Source of the DNA: Gemmatimonadota bacterium
GTDB taxonomy: Bacteria; Gemmatimonadota; Gemmatimonadetes; Longimicrobiales; Gaopeijiaceae
Assembly (NCBI GenBank): GCA_021295835.1
Contig: JAGWBP010000020.1
Location: 4,782-68,781 of the forward strand
Length of the DNA: 64,000 bases
Reading direction: 5' to 3'
The notes under the pieces were generated by a model. The model was given only the letters and a program-made list of their open reading frames with translations. It searched no databases and was not told where the DNA came from. The translations under genes were made by a program, and so were the position numbers. Positions 9,027 to 16,334 of this stretch are shown one piece after another (the first letter of the stretch is position 1; the number at the start of each line of letters is the position of its first letter).

Positions 9027-9501
9027 AGAGCTCGTCGCCGTCCATGTCGGCGAAGTGCTCGGAGAGATCCACCTGGAGGATCTCTCCGACAAAAACCTCG
9101 GCGTCCGGGATCTGGCTCGAAACCGTGGGCGCGCGGTTAGGTACGGTTGCCGTGAATCTCTGCGTGGCCGAGAGACCCTCGGCGTCGTTCGCCGTGACGG
9201 TCACTTCGGCGGTGCCTTGGGAGACTCCCGTCACCGTGAGCGATTGGCCGGAGACGCTGGCCGTAGCCACCGCCGGAGCCCCGGAAGTCGCGTCGAAGGT
9301 GAGCGGATCGCCGTCGGCGTCTCTGAAGTACTGGTCGAGCGAAACCGTAGCGGTCTCCCCGATCGCCACGCTCTGGCCCGGAATGCTATCCATCGCGACC
9401 GGCGCCTCGTTCGAGTCGCAACCGGCCGCCCACAGTGCCGCAGCCAGCGCAACGGTCTGGAGAACTGGCCCCGGCCTCAGCTCCGAATGTAAACTGTACA
9501 T
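8362..9501 (-). CDS. Cadherin-like repeat lipoprotein, N-terminal fragment (frameshifted)
   Basis: 379 aa. The lipoprotein signal peptide ends in LWAAGC, so the protein is lipid-anchored. Four cadherin-like repeats follow (VGExxxVDLSxHFADxDGD, ATSSDDEVATA, GQGxATVTVTATDPGGLS). The fourth runs out of frame near 8405-8420 and ends in a nonsense tail. I prefer the ATG at 9501: the frame is open to a TTG at 9546, but 9501 gives a normal 28-residue signal peptide. That ATG lies inside a double inverted repeat (9488-9526), so the putative operator overlaps the start codon. At the DNA level equivalent points of successive repeats are at 8221, 8478, 8751 and 9006: spacings 257, 273 and 255 against a 273-bp unit. 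The 257-bp unit is the broken one. Confidence 0.72.
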   Translation of the reverse strand: MYSLHSELRPGPVLQTVALAAALWAAGCDSNEAPVAMDSIPGQSVAIGETATVSLDQYFRDADGDPLTFDATSGAPAVATASVSGQSLTVTGVSQGTAEVTVTANDAEGLSATQRFTATVPNRAPTVSSQIPDAEVFVGEILQVDLSEHFADMDGDELLYAATSSDDEVATALVSDSTGQGVATVTVTATDPGGLSVEQSFAVTVPNRGPIVSNPIPDAEAHVGDAVEVELSGHFADPDGDELSYTATSSDDEVATATASGASLTVAGVGQGTATVTVTATDPGGLSVEQGFTVTVPNRAPEVSDPIPDAELHVGETIDVDLSGHFADPDGDDLSYAATSSDEGVATASAAGASLTVAAVGQGSARPTPAGCRSSRASP

Positions 9502-9526
9502 TACATTATGGAATATGTTCATTACA
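9488..9526. promoter_or_regulatory. Double inverted-repeat site A (TGTAA-N8-TTACA twice)
   Basis: First 18-mer at 9488-9505 (TGTAA, eight bases, TTACA), second at 9509-9526 (TGGAA, eight bases, TTACA). The starts are 21 bp apart, about two helical turns. It overlaps the ATG at 9501 of the cadherin-like lipoprotein. Four other sites in the window share the architecture. The bound protein is unknown and not encoded nearby. Confidence 0.65.
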
Positions 9527-9605
9527 CCGCGAATTCGCTGAAGCAATGTGCTGGCCGTAGACGCGACGGCACTCGAACGGCGCGGGAGGTCTATGCACCG
9601 GATGG

Positions 9606-10172
9606 TCAGGGGTCGACATACCGTGGCCTCCAGATGTAGGTGGATACGGCGGCGGCCGGTTCCGTGATCGTGATCGTCAGCGCGATGTCCTCAACCTCTG
9701 CGGAGAAGCCGAGGGTGTAGGTGCCCAGGGCTTCCGCCACGATCCCCTTCTGCCCCCAGGTGCCGTCGTTGAAGTTCCAGTACGTCCCCTGGTACGCCAC
9801 CTCAAGGGGCGGATCGAAAGACGTCACTATGGCCTCAGCGCTCATGTTGCCCCCCACTGAGTCGGGATCCGTCCTGGGTTTTTGTGACAGCTCGAAGGTC
9901 CCCCTTGCCTCCGGCGCGGTATAGGTGGGACCACCGCGGAGCGAAAACGACAATAGGTCGTACACGCCCGAGAGATTTGGTGGCGGTTGCCGCCCCATGG
10001 GGTCGGGCTCGCACGCCACCACGAGCGGGACCAGCGCCAATAGGGTTGCACTCCGGCCGAGCTCGGCGGCCCTAAGTATCCTGCGTACCAGCCCTCCCGC
10101 CGGGGCGGTCGGGACCGCAGAGCCAGCCTGCGAGCCTGAGTCGGACGCCCCACGCGCCTTGCTGGACAGCAT
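9606..10172 (-). CDS. Small lipoprotein of unknown function
   Basis: 188 aa from ATG at 10172, chosen because TTTGGAGG lies 5 bp upstream; the frame is open further but without a binding site. The N-terminus has a long basic region (RRILRAAELGRS near residue 36), a hydrophobic stretch and a lipobox-like VVAC at about residue 56. The unusually long n-region leaves the exact start uncertain. The mature ~130 aa read NLSGVYDLLSFS, then a beta-rich region with repeated GTY/GTF strands, reminiscent of small calycin-like or lipocalin-like lipoproteins. No family is recognised with confidence. The next gene downstream is the cadherin-like lipoprotein. Confidence 0.55.
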   Translation of the reverse strand: MLSSKARGASDSGSQAGSAVPTAPAGGLVRRILRAAELGRSATLLALVPLVVACEPDPMGRQPPPNLSGVYDLLSFSLRGGPTYTAPEARGTFELSQKPRTDPDSVGGNMSAEAIVTSFDPPLEVAYQGTYWNFNDGTWGQKGIVAEALGTYTLGFSAEVEDIALTITITEPAAAVSTYIWRPRYVDP

Positions 10173-10434
10173 CTGAACCTCCAAACGGCTAGCAACCTGG
10201 GCACATACCCCCCGGCACCGAGCGGCCTCGCCGCTTCTCGCCGATCCCGCGAGACTGCCTGAGGACCCAAGGTGCGGGATCCTCGGCAAGCCGCAGTCCA
10301 AGGTACTTCGTCGGTGCCCCGCGAGGCAACTCCCCGTCGAGCGACGCTGGAGAGGGGAAACGATCGGGCGCTTCGGCCCTTGGCAAGTGGTCGGCGGACT
10401 TGCTCCGGAACGAGGCTGCTAGCGACGATACTCC

Positions 10435-10998
10435 ATGCCACAGATCAGCGACCCGTCGCCCCCCAAGGGGCCGGACGACCTCTTCCGGCGGCTCGACGAG
10501 CTCGGAGTTGGCCACACGACCGTGCACCACCCCCCGGTTTTCACGGTGAAGGAGGCCTCAAGGCTCCGCGGCCGGGTCGAGGGCGCACACACGAAGAACC
10601 TCTTCATTCGCGACAAGAAGGAGCGGCACTGGCTGGTGTCGTGTCTTGCCGAGCGCAAGGTCGATCTGCGCTGGCTCGCCAACGAGCTCGGCACCAAGCG
10701 CCTCACCTTCTGCAGTGCGCGGCGGCTTCGAGCCTTCCTCGGCATAGAGGCTGGCTCGGTCTCGCCCTTCGCCGTGGTGAACGACGTAGGCGGCGTGGTG
10801 CAGGTGGCGCTGGACGCCGAGATGCTGCAACGTGAACCCGTAAACTTCCACCCGCTCGACAACTCGATGACCACCTCCGTCTCGACCGACGGACTCCTTC
10901 GCTTCCTGGAAGCCGAGGTGCACCCCGCAAGGGTAGTCCGCTTCCCCAGCGACGTCTCGGGTCAGGCCTACTCCCGTCGGTCGGCCGGAACCGCTTAG
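10435..10998 (+). CDS. YbaK/ProX-type aminoacyl-tRNA deacylase
   Basis: 187 aa. It matches the freestanding editing-domain family (YbaK, PrdX/ProXp-ala), which hydrolyses mischarged tRNA, typically Ala-tRNA(Pro). Visible family features: the HPPVFTVKEA segment near residue 31, the conserved lysine in HTKNLFIRDKKERHWL near residue 53, the GxxxGSVSPFAVVND segment near residue 103 and a late FHPLDNSMTTSVS motif. The length is typical of PrdX-like proteins. No signal peptide. The cardiolipin synthase gene begins 18 bp downstream on the same strand. Confidence 0.85.
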   Translation: MPQISDPSPPKGPDDLFRRLDELGVGHTTVHHPPVFTVKEASRLRGRVEGAHTKNLFIRDKKERHWLVSCLAERKVDLRWLANELGTKRLTFCSARRLRAFLGIEAGSVSPFAVVNDVGGVVQVALDAEMLQREPVNFHPLDNSMTTSVSTDGLLRFLEAEVHPARVVRFPSDVSGQAYSRRSAGTA

Positions 10999-11016
10999 TC
11001 GGCAGCCTCCGACAGC

Positions 11017-12459
11017 GTGCCCGAAGCTCTCGCTGGCCTACTCCCGGCCGCCGCCCTGATCGCGGTCAACGCAGTCTGCGTGGTCTTCGTCATGCTGAGG
11101 CCGCGTGCGCGCCAGCCGTCGTCAATGGCATGGATCCTGGTCATCGTCGCGGTCCCGATAATGGGGATCGTGCTCTACGCGGTGGTGGGCGAGGTCCGTG
11201 CGGGGAGCCGCAGGAGGCACCGGCACCGCGTCATACAGGGGAGCATCCGATCGGCCGCGCGGCGGGCGCAGGTAGAGGCGACCGTACCGACTGTAGTGCC
11301 CTGGGGAACCGAGGCGATCGCCAAGCTGGCTCGTCTCGGCGACGACACCCCGCCGAGGCAGGGCAACCGGCTGACGCTTCTCGCCTCCGTCCAGTCGCTG
11401 ATGCAGTCACTTATTGACGACATTGACAGCGCCAAGGTGCATGCACACCTGCTCTTCTACACCTACCTCGACGATCACGTCGGTCGCGCGGTGGCCGATG
11501 CGCTGAAGCGGGCCGCAGGGAGGGGCGTCGAGTGCCGCCTACTGGTCGACAACGCTGGCTCGGGTGCGTTCCTGAAGTCCGAGCTAGCCGCCGAGCTGAG
11601 GGCGGCCGGAGTCAGGGTCGTGGCTGCGCTGCCCACCCGCATCACGCAGATCGTCACGATCCGCCTCGACATGCGCAACCACCGCAAGATCGCGGTGATC
11701 GACGGCCAGGTCGGCTACACCGGGAGCCACAACCTGGCGGCCGAGTCGTTCCACCCCAAGCCCCGCTTCGCGCCGTGGGTCGACGCGACTCTCCGGATCG
11801 AGGGTCCGGCCGTGCACGACCTGCAGGCGCTCTTCGTCGAGGACTGGTACATGGACAGCGCCGAGTACCTCGATCACCTCGTCAGCACACTTCCCGACGC
11901 CCATCCGGACGGCCGCATCGTGCAGATAGTCGGCACCGGGGCGAGCTCGCAGAATCAGGCCCTGGTGCGGGTGATCCAGTCTGCCGTGCACATGGCCCGC
12001 GAGGAACTGATCATGACGACGCCGTACTTCGTTCCCGACGAGGGGACTCTCGCCGCCATAACAACGGCCGCGATCCGAGGCGTGCGCACGATCATCGTCG
12101 TCCCGGCCCGCAACGACTCCCCGCTGGTGGCGCTGGCGAGCCGGAGCTTCTACGGAGCCCTCCTCGAGGCCGGTGCCGAGGTGCACGAGTACACGCGGGG
12201 CCTGCTACACGCAAAGACGATTACCGTGGACCATGAATTCGCGATGGTGAGCACCGCCAACCTCGACCGTCGCAGCTTCGAGATCAACTTCGAGGTGAGC
12301 ACCCTCGTCTACAACAGCGACTTCGCCTCCGAGCTCCGGCTTCTGCAGACCGGATACCTGAACGACTGCGAGCGCGTCGAGGGCGCTGGCTGGGAGGCGC
12401 GCCCGTGGCCGCGAAGGCTCGCCGAGAACGCAGCCGGGCTGTTCAGCGCCCTTCTCTGA
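11017..12459 (+). CDS. cls: Cardiolipin synthase (phospholipase D superfamily)
   Basis: 480 aa from GTG. It transfers a phosphatidyl group between phosphatidylglycerol molecules at the inner membrane. Two N-terminal membrane helices (about residues 3-25 and 35-55) are followed by two HKD catalytic motifs: HRKIAVIDG near residue 222, with GSHN after it, and HAKTITVDHEFAMVSTANLD near residue 398. Length and order match ClsA-type synthases. It follows the deacylase gene closely; any functional link is doubtful. Confidence 0.9.
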   Translation: MPEALAGLLPAAALIAVNAVCVVFVMLRPRARQPSSMAWILVIVAVPIMGIVLYAVVGEVRAGSRRRHRHRVIQGSIRSAARRAQVEATVPTVVPWGTEAIAKLARLGDDTPPRQGNRLTLLASVQSLMQSLIDDIDSAKVHAHLLFYTYLDDHVGRAVADALKRAAGRGVECRLLVDNAGSGAFLKSELAAELRAAGVRVVAALPTRITQIVTIRLDMRNHRKIAVIDGQVGYTGSHNLAAESFHPKPRFAPWVDATLRIEGPAVHDLQALFVEDWYMDSAEYLDHLVSTLPDAHPDGRIVQIVGTGASSQNQALVRVIQSAVHMAREELIMTTPYFVPDEGTLAAITTAAIRGVRTIIVVPARNDSPLVALASRSFYGALLEAGAEVHEYTRGLLHAKTITVDHEFAMVSTANLDRRSFEINFEVSTLVYNSDFASELRLLQTGYLNDCERVEGAGWEARPWPRRLAENAAGLFSALL

Positions 12460-12723
12460 CGGGTTGTACCCTTCCCGGCCCCGGATGGGAGCCACGATGA
12501 AGGGTCCGGATACGGGTCCCTAATAACCGCCTCACCATCGGCGAATCGTCGATCACTCTTGCCTGGCGCCAGTCCCAATCCGCCATGTATCCGCCCCCTC
12601 CCGGGGTGCAATCTGCGACTACAGGCAAGTGGGCAGGCACAAACGAGTCGCTGCGGAGCGCAGAGGGCGGGCGTACCCATCCAGACCGTCGCGCGGGCTC
12701 CGCACCAGCAAGGGAGGTCGAAG

Positions 12724-13059
12724 TTGAGTCGTTCGGTAAACAAGGTCATCCTGGTCGGCAACGTGGGGAGCGACCCGGACGTGCGCGTCACCCCCTCGGG
12801 GGCCAAGGTGGCCCGAGTGTCGCTCGCCACCAACTGGCGAACCGGCGGAGAGGACCCCGAGGAGCGAACCGATTGGCACCGAGTCAGGCTCTGGGGCCGT
12901 CTCGCCCAGGTGACGGAGGACTACGTCTCGAAGGGCGACCGGCTCTACGTCGAGGGGCACCTGCAGTACGACTCCTACGAGCGCGACGGCGTGACGATCC
13001 CGACGGCCGAGGTGAGAGTCCGCGAGATGGTCATGCTATCGCGCAGGGATGACGGCTGA
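12724..13059 (+). CDS. ssb: Single-stranded DNA-binding protein, short form
   Basis: 111 aa. The TTG at 12724 is chosen because AGGGAGGT lies 6 bp upstream and the product starts LSRSVNKVILVGNVGSDPD, the canonical SSB N-terminus. The frame extends to an ATG at 12559, but that extra part is low-complexity and not SSB-like. One OB fold is complete (WHRVRLWGRLAQ, YVSKGDRLYVEGHLQYDSYE). The protein ends right after the fold at LSRRDDG and lacks the flexible linker and acidic DDDIPF-like tip that recruits partner proteins in classical SSBs. It may be a secondary SSB paralogue. The 264 bp before it hold no recognised gene. Confidence 0.85.
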   Translation: MSRSVNKVILVGNVGSDPDVRVTPSGAKVARVSLATNWRTGGEDPEERTDWHRVRLWGRLAQVTEDYVSKGDRLYVEGHLQYDSYERDGVTIPTAEVRVREMVMLSRRDDG

Positions 13060-13084
13060 GCATTCCGCCACGAGGAATGAGCAC

Positions 13085-13123
13085 TGTAAACCATGGATTA
13101 CATACCGTAAAGCCCACATTACA
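13085..13123. promoter_or_regulatory. Double inverted-repeat site B
   Basis: 18-mers at 13085-13102 (TGTAA-N8-TTACA) and 13106-13123 (CGTAA-N8-TTACA), 21 bp apart. The reverse complement matches site C at 34 of 39 positions, all differences being transitions. It sits between the convergent ends of ssb and the sigma factor gene, so it is not in the promoter of any recognised gene. Confidence 0.6.
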
Positions 13124-13166
13124 CTGTGGAGTGGCGAGCGAAGCGGTCCAGCGGGGATGCAGCGCC

Positions 13167-13183
13167 GCTCCTGCCGCAGGAGC
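13167..13183 (-). terminator. Hairpin downstream of the sigma factor gene
   Basis: GCTCCTGC and GCAGGAGC form perfect 8-bp arms around one central base. It lies 22-38 bp after the rpoD-like stop and also after ssb in the other direction, so it can serve both convergent genes. No T-tract is present. Confidence 0.45.
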
Positions 13184-13186
13184 CTT

Positions 13187-13201
13187 GTCCGCAGGCTGCT
13201 A
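13187..13201 (-). repeat. TAGCAGYCC element, copy 1
   Basis: On the minus strand the sequence reads TAGCAGCCTGCGGAC, starting 6 bases after the end of the rpoD-like stop codon. The same element with 1-3 changes is found at 14350, 19204, 28484, 30702 and 34490. Confidence 0.5.
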
Positions 13202-13204
13202 CCT

Positions 13205-14065
13205 CTAGTTCGTCCTCCAGAAACCGGACAGAGATTCACCCTGGGGGCTGTCGCGCAGCTTCTCGAAGGCGCGATTGCGGATCTGGCGGATGCGCTCCCG
13301 GGTGACGCCAAGAAGCGAGCCGATCTCCTCCAGGGTGCGCTCCTCACCGTCGTCGAGGCCGTAGTAGAGGTAGAGGATCTTGCGTTCGCGCTCGGTCAGG
13401 TAGCTGTCGAACATCGTCTCGAGGTAGCTGCGGCGCGCAACGGCCTCCACGTCGTCCTCGATCTCGGCGGCGTCGGCCCCGGCGAAGCGCTCACCGAAGT
13501 TGGCGCTGTCGCGATCACCGCGGTCCATCGGAGCGTCCAGGCTGAGCTCGGCAGCGGCCACGCGCCGGAGAGCCCGCACCGTCTCGATCGGCTCGTCCAT
13601 CGTGCGGGCGAGCTCCTGGTCGGTGGGGGTCCTGCCCAGTTGCTGCGTGAGCACAGTGCTTGTCCGAGCAAGGCGCGCCAAGTTCGAATTCTGATTGAGC
13701 GGAATCCTGACCGACCGGGTCTGTTCGGCGAGCGCCTGCAGGACGGTCTGGCGGATCCACCACACCGCGTAGGAAATGAATTTGACCCCCTTTTCGGGGT
13801 CGAACTTCCTGACCGCCTTCAGGAGCCCCTCGTTGCCGATGCAGACGAGCTCGGCCAGGCCGAGACCCCGGCCCTGGTACTTCTTCACATAGGAGATCAC
13901 AAAGCGAAGGTTGGCGGTCACCAGCCGCTCGGCGGCCTCCTTGTCGCCCGTTCGGGCTCGCCTCGCGAGTGCCCTTTCCTCCTCTGGATTGGCTATGAGT
14001 GGGTAGCGCTCCACATCTTGGAGATACTGATCGAACGAATCCAGGCCTCGCGAAGCTCCGAACAA
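13205..14065 (-). CDS. rpoD: RNA polymerase sigma-70 factor (short RpoD-like)
   Basis: 286 aa from TTG at 14065, chosen because AGGAGG lies 6 bp upstream; the open frame before it is not sigma-like. Region 1.2 begins DSFDQYLQDVERYPLI near residue 9; region 2 has NLRFVISYVKKYQGRGLGLAELVCIGNEGLLKAVRKFDP-type residues including the core-binding and -10 helix (FISYAVWWIRQ near 97); region 3 follows; region 4 ends with the helix-turn-helix EEIGSLLGVTRERIRQIRNRAFEKLR near 235-265. It lacks region 1.1, as do the short primary sigma factors of Bacteroidota and relatives. It is likely the housekeeping sigma factor or a group 2 paralogue. Confidence 0.87.
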   Translation of the reverse strand: MFGASRGLDSFDQYLQDVERYPLIANPEEERALARRARTGDKEAAERLVTANLRFVISYVKKYQGRGLGLAELVCIGNEGLLKAVRKFDPEKGVKFISYAVWWIRQTVLQALAEQTRSVRIPLNQNSNLARLARTSTVLTQQLGRTPTDQELARTMDEPIETVRALRRVAAAELSLDAPMDRGDRDSANFGERFAGADAAEIEDDVEAVARRSYLETMFDSYLTERERKILYLYYGLDDGEERTLEEIGSLLGVTRERIRQIRNRAFEKLRDSPQGESLSGFWRTN

Positions 14066-14260
14066 CGCCGTCCTCCTGAAAGGGCTCTCGTGCAGCTGCT
14101 CTCCCCCAAAGCTAGCCCCAAGGGGGCCTCCGATCGGCCAGCTCCAGACCGTGCGCCGGGTGCCAAGGCATCGGCAAGGGGGTACGCACGGTATGAACTT
14201 CCGCACCCGAAGTCAAATGTTTGCGCGACAGAGGCGGCTACCGGCCCTTCGTCGCGCCCT

Positions 14261-14360
14261 GCCAGCGGGGCGCTCGCCGGTCTCTGTGCTCGTCCGGGAC
14301 TGTCCACGTACCGCCAGCGCTTCGCCGGTCTCGGCGCTCGCGGAAGTTAGTCCACGGACT
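14261..14360. repeat. Two imperfect tandem copies, ~52-bp period
   Basis: Copy 1 (14261-14308) and copy 2 (14313-14360) both begin GCCAGCG, share CGCCGGTCTC and end in a GTCCACG motif. They fill much of the gap between the sigma factor gene and the Omp85 gene. The second copy ends in the stop-codon element at 14350-14364. This may be a degenerate REP-like or insertion-element remnant. Confidence 0.4.
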
Positions 14361-14364
14361 ACTA
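14350..14364 (-). repeat. TAGCAGYCC element, copy 2 (stop codon of the Omp85 gene)
   Basis: Minus-strand reading is TAGTAGTCCGTGGAC; the first TAG (14362-14364) is the stop codon of the Omp85-like gene. AGTCCGTGGACT is a near-palindrome. Confidence 0.55.
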
Positions 14365-16209
14365 GCGCCCCATAAGGGCACCGAAGGGACTGGGGGTGCG
14401 ACCCCGGCGGGCCCGCCGATCACCGATTCGGTCGAGCAGGCTGATCGCGTCGACACCTACCCGGAATTGGAGCTGCCCGAGCCGGCCGTCCTCGATCGGT
14501 GCCGCGAAGTCCAGGCGCACCGCGCGTCTGGCACCGGCTGGCGCTCCGATTCGGAGGCCCGCCCCAGCCGCGAGCTTCAGCCCCGTGTCCACTCCGAAGG
14601 GCGTTCCTTCCCCCCACCCCGCACCTGCATCGACGAAGAAGGCCAGCCCCAGATCCACGTGTTTCCGAAATGGGCCACCCAGGAGCACCCGATCCTCCAG
14701 GTGCGCCACCACCCGACGGGCCACCGGAAGCGCGTCGCGGTGGTAGCCACGAAGGGCGTGGGGGCCGCCCATGTTTACCTGGAATGGCAGCGAGCTCCGC
14801 CAGGTGCCAACGCCCGTCAGAGCCAGGAGGAGCGTGTGCCGGGGAGCAGCTCCGGGTCGCCAGTAGAGGTGGGTTCCAGTCTCGGCGAGCAGGTCGCGCA
14901 CGGCACCCGAGCCCGCGCTTCCCAGGACCGGCAGAGCCGCCCCCACTTCGAAGGTCGAGTTGACCACCCAGCGCCCCCCGGCGGCACCGAGGAAGAGCGA
15001 GAGTGTGCCCCGCACCTCGTGGAACCTGCCGTCCGAGGAGAGCCACCTCCCGCCGCCCACCGTGGTGCCGACCGTCGCCAGAAGCTGTGCGCCGACACGT
15101 ACCTCCTGGTCGTTCCGAAGCGCATCCAGCCCCGTCGTGGTCACGTGCCTGACGCTGCGCCTCGCGGCGAGCGCGTTCAGGCGGAGCGCCCTCCTACCGA
15201 GCACATGCGGCTCGATTGCCTCCACCGTCGCCGCATCCGCACTCTTCGGGTTGCCAAAGTCGGAGTCCACCACAACCATGACGCTGTCCGGGTAGTCGTC
15301 GAAGGTCACCTCCTCCCAGGAGACCCCCACACCTAGCACCGACAGCTTGCCAGGAGCGCCGAATCGCCTGGAGATGGCGGCGATCGCCGTGCGGGACTGG
15401 ATCGGCAGGTTCACATGGCCGAAGTCCGTCCCCTCGGGTGCGCTGTACCGGAACTGGTCCTCCCGCATCGAGTACGATTCGGTCAGCGCCCAGGAACCGA
15501 CCTCGCCCACATATGGATAGGTCAGCGACTGGTAGATGAAGTCGCCCGTACGGGTCCTGCCGACGCCTGCCCGCGCGTTGAGTCGTGTGCCGGCGAACTG
15601 CAGGGCGCTCAGCCGGATCCCCAGGTCGCGGCGCTCGTCCTGCTCGGTCGCGTAGGCGCCGAGGAGGACGCCCGCGCCCAGGAAGTTCTCCTCGTCGAAG
15701 GAGGCCTGCGTGATTCGCAGCCGCTCGTCGTACTCCCATCGCACATCCAGCTTGAGCGACCACCGATCACGGGTCTCGGCGACCAGGTGCACCTCCCGCT
15801 CGCCCACATGCACGGGGTAGACGTGTGCGTCCGCCATTATGGGAAGCTCCCGGAGGAGGCGCTGCGACTCCGCCGCGAGGAGCGGATCGAAGCAGTGGCC
15901 CTCGTCCAGGAGCAGCTCGCGGCGGATAAAGCCCTTGCGGGTGCGGTGATGCAGTAGATTGGCGGTCGAACGCACCCAGTCCCCAGCACGGGCCACCAAT
16001 CCTCGAGAGCTCACCGAGTCGATCGCTGGATAGTAGACGGGATGGTTGTCGACGAAGACCCGCGTGACGACCGGCCCATCGCACTTCCCGTCGTTCGCAC
16101 GCCCGACGGGAGCGGATGCCTGCGCCGACGCGCCCGAATGGACGGCCGTGCCCAGGCCGACCAGGACGGCCGCCAGGTAGCGCGGGGAGGAGGCGAGATT
16201 CGTCTTCAC
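14362..16209 (-). CDS. Omp85/BamA-family outer membrane protein
   Basis: 615 aa. A signal peptide (hydrophobic AAVLVGLGTAVHSG, cleavage after ASAQA) leads into one POTRA-like domain: VTRVFVDNHPVYY near 48, then RRELLLDEGHCFDP near 97. A beta-barrel of about 400 aa follows, with alternating strands and the conserved loop-6-like motif HALRGYHRD near residue 480. Omp85 proteins insert barrels into, or move proteins and lipids across, the outer membrane. With one POTRA-like domain it is not the essential BamA but resembles the smaller Omp85/surface-antigen proteins. It diverges from pckA across a 125-bp gap. Confidence 0.75.
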   Translation of the reverse strand: MKTNLASSPRYLAAVLVGLGTAVHSGASAQASAPVGRANDGKCDGPVVTRVFVDNHPVYYPAIDSVSSRGLVARAGDWVRSTANLLHHRTRKGFIRRELLLDEGHCFDPLLAAESQRLLRELPIMADAHVYPVHVGEREVHLVAETRDRWSLKLDVRWEYDERLRITQASFDEENFLGAGVLLGAYATEQDERRDLGIRLSALQFAGTRLNARAGVGRTRTGDFIYQSLTYPYVGEVGSWALTESYSMREDQFRYSAPEGTDFGHVNLPIQSRTAIAAISRRFGAPGKLSVLGVGVSWEEVTFDDYPDSVMVVVDSDFGNPKSADAATVEAIEPHVLGRRALRLNALAARRSVRHVTTTGLDALRNDQEVRVGAQLLATVGTTVGGGRWLSSDGRFHEVRGTLSLFLGAAGGRWVVNSTFEVGAALPVLGSAGSGAVRDLLAETGTHLYWRPGAAPRHTLLLALTGVGTWRSSLPFQVNMGGPHALRGYHRDALPVARRVVAHLEDRVLLGGPFRKHVDLGLAFFVDAGAGWGEGTPFGVDTGLKLAAGAGLRIGAPAGARRAVRLDFAAPIEDGRLGQLQFRVGVDAISLLDRIGDRRARRGRTPSPFGALMGR

Positions 16210-16334
16210 GGAGAAGGTCGTGGATCGCTGTTACTGTTGACTGAGTGCCGACAGCACGAAATTAGGCGGTCGGCAGGGCCGCGCGGGTGGCCCACAGGGG
16301 ATCCGACCCGCATTAGCATCGATGGAGTTGCAGG

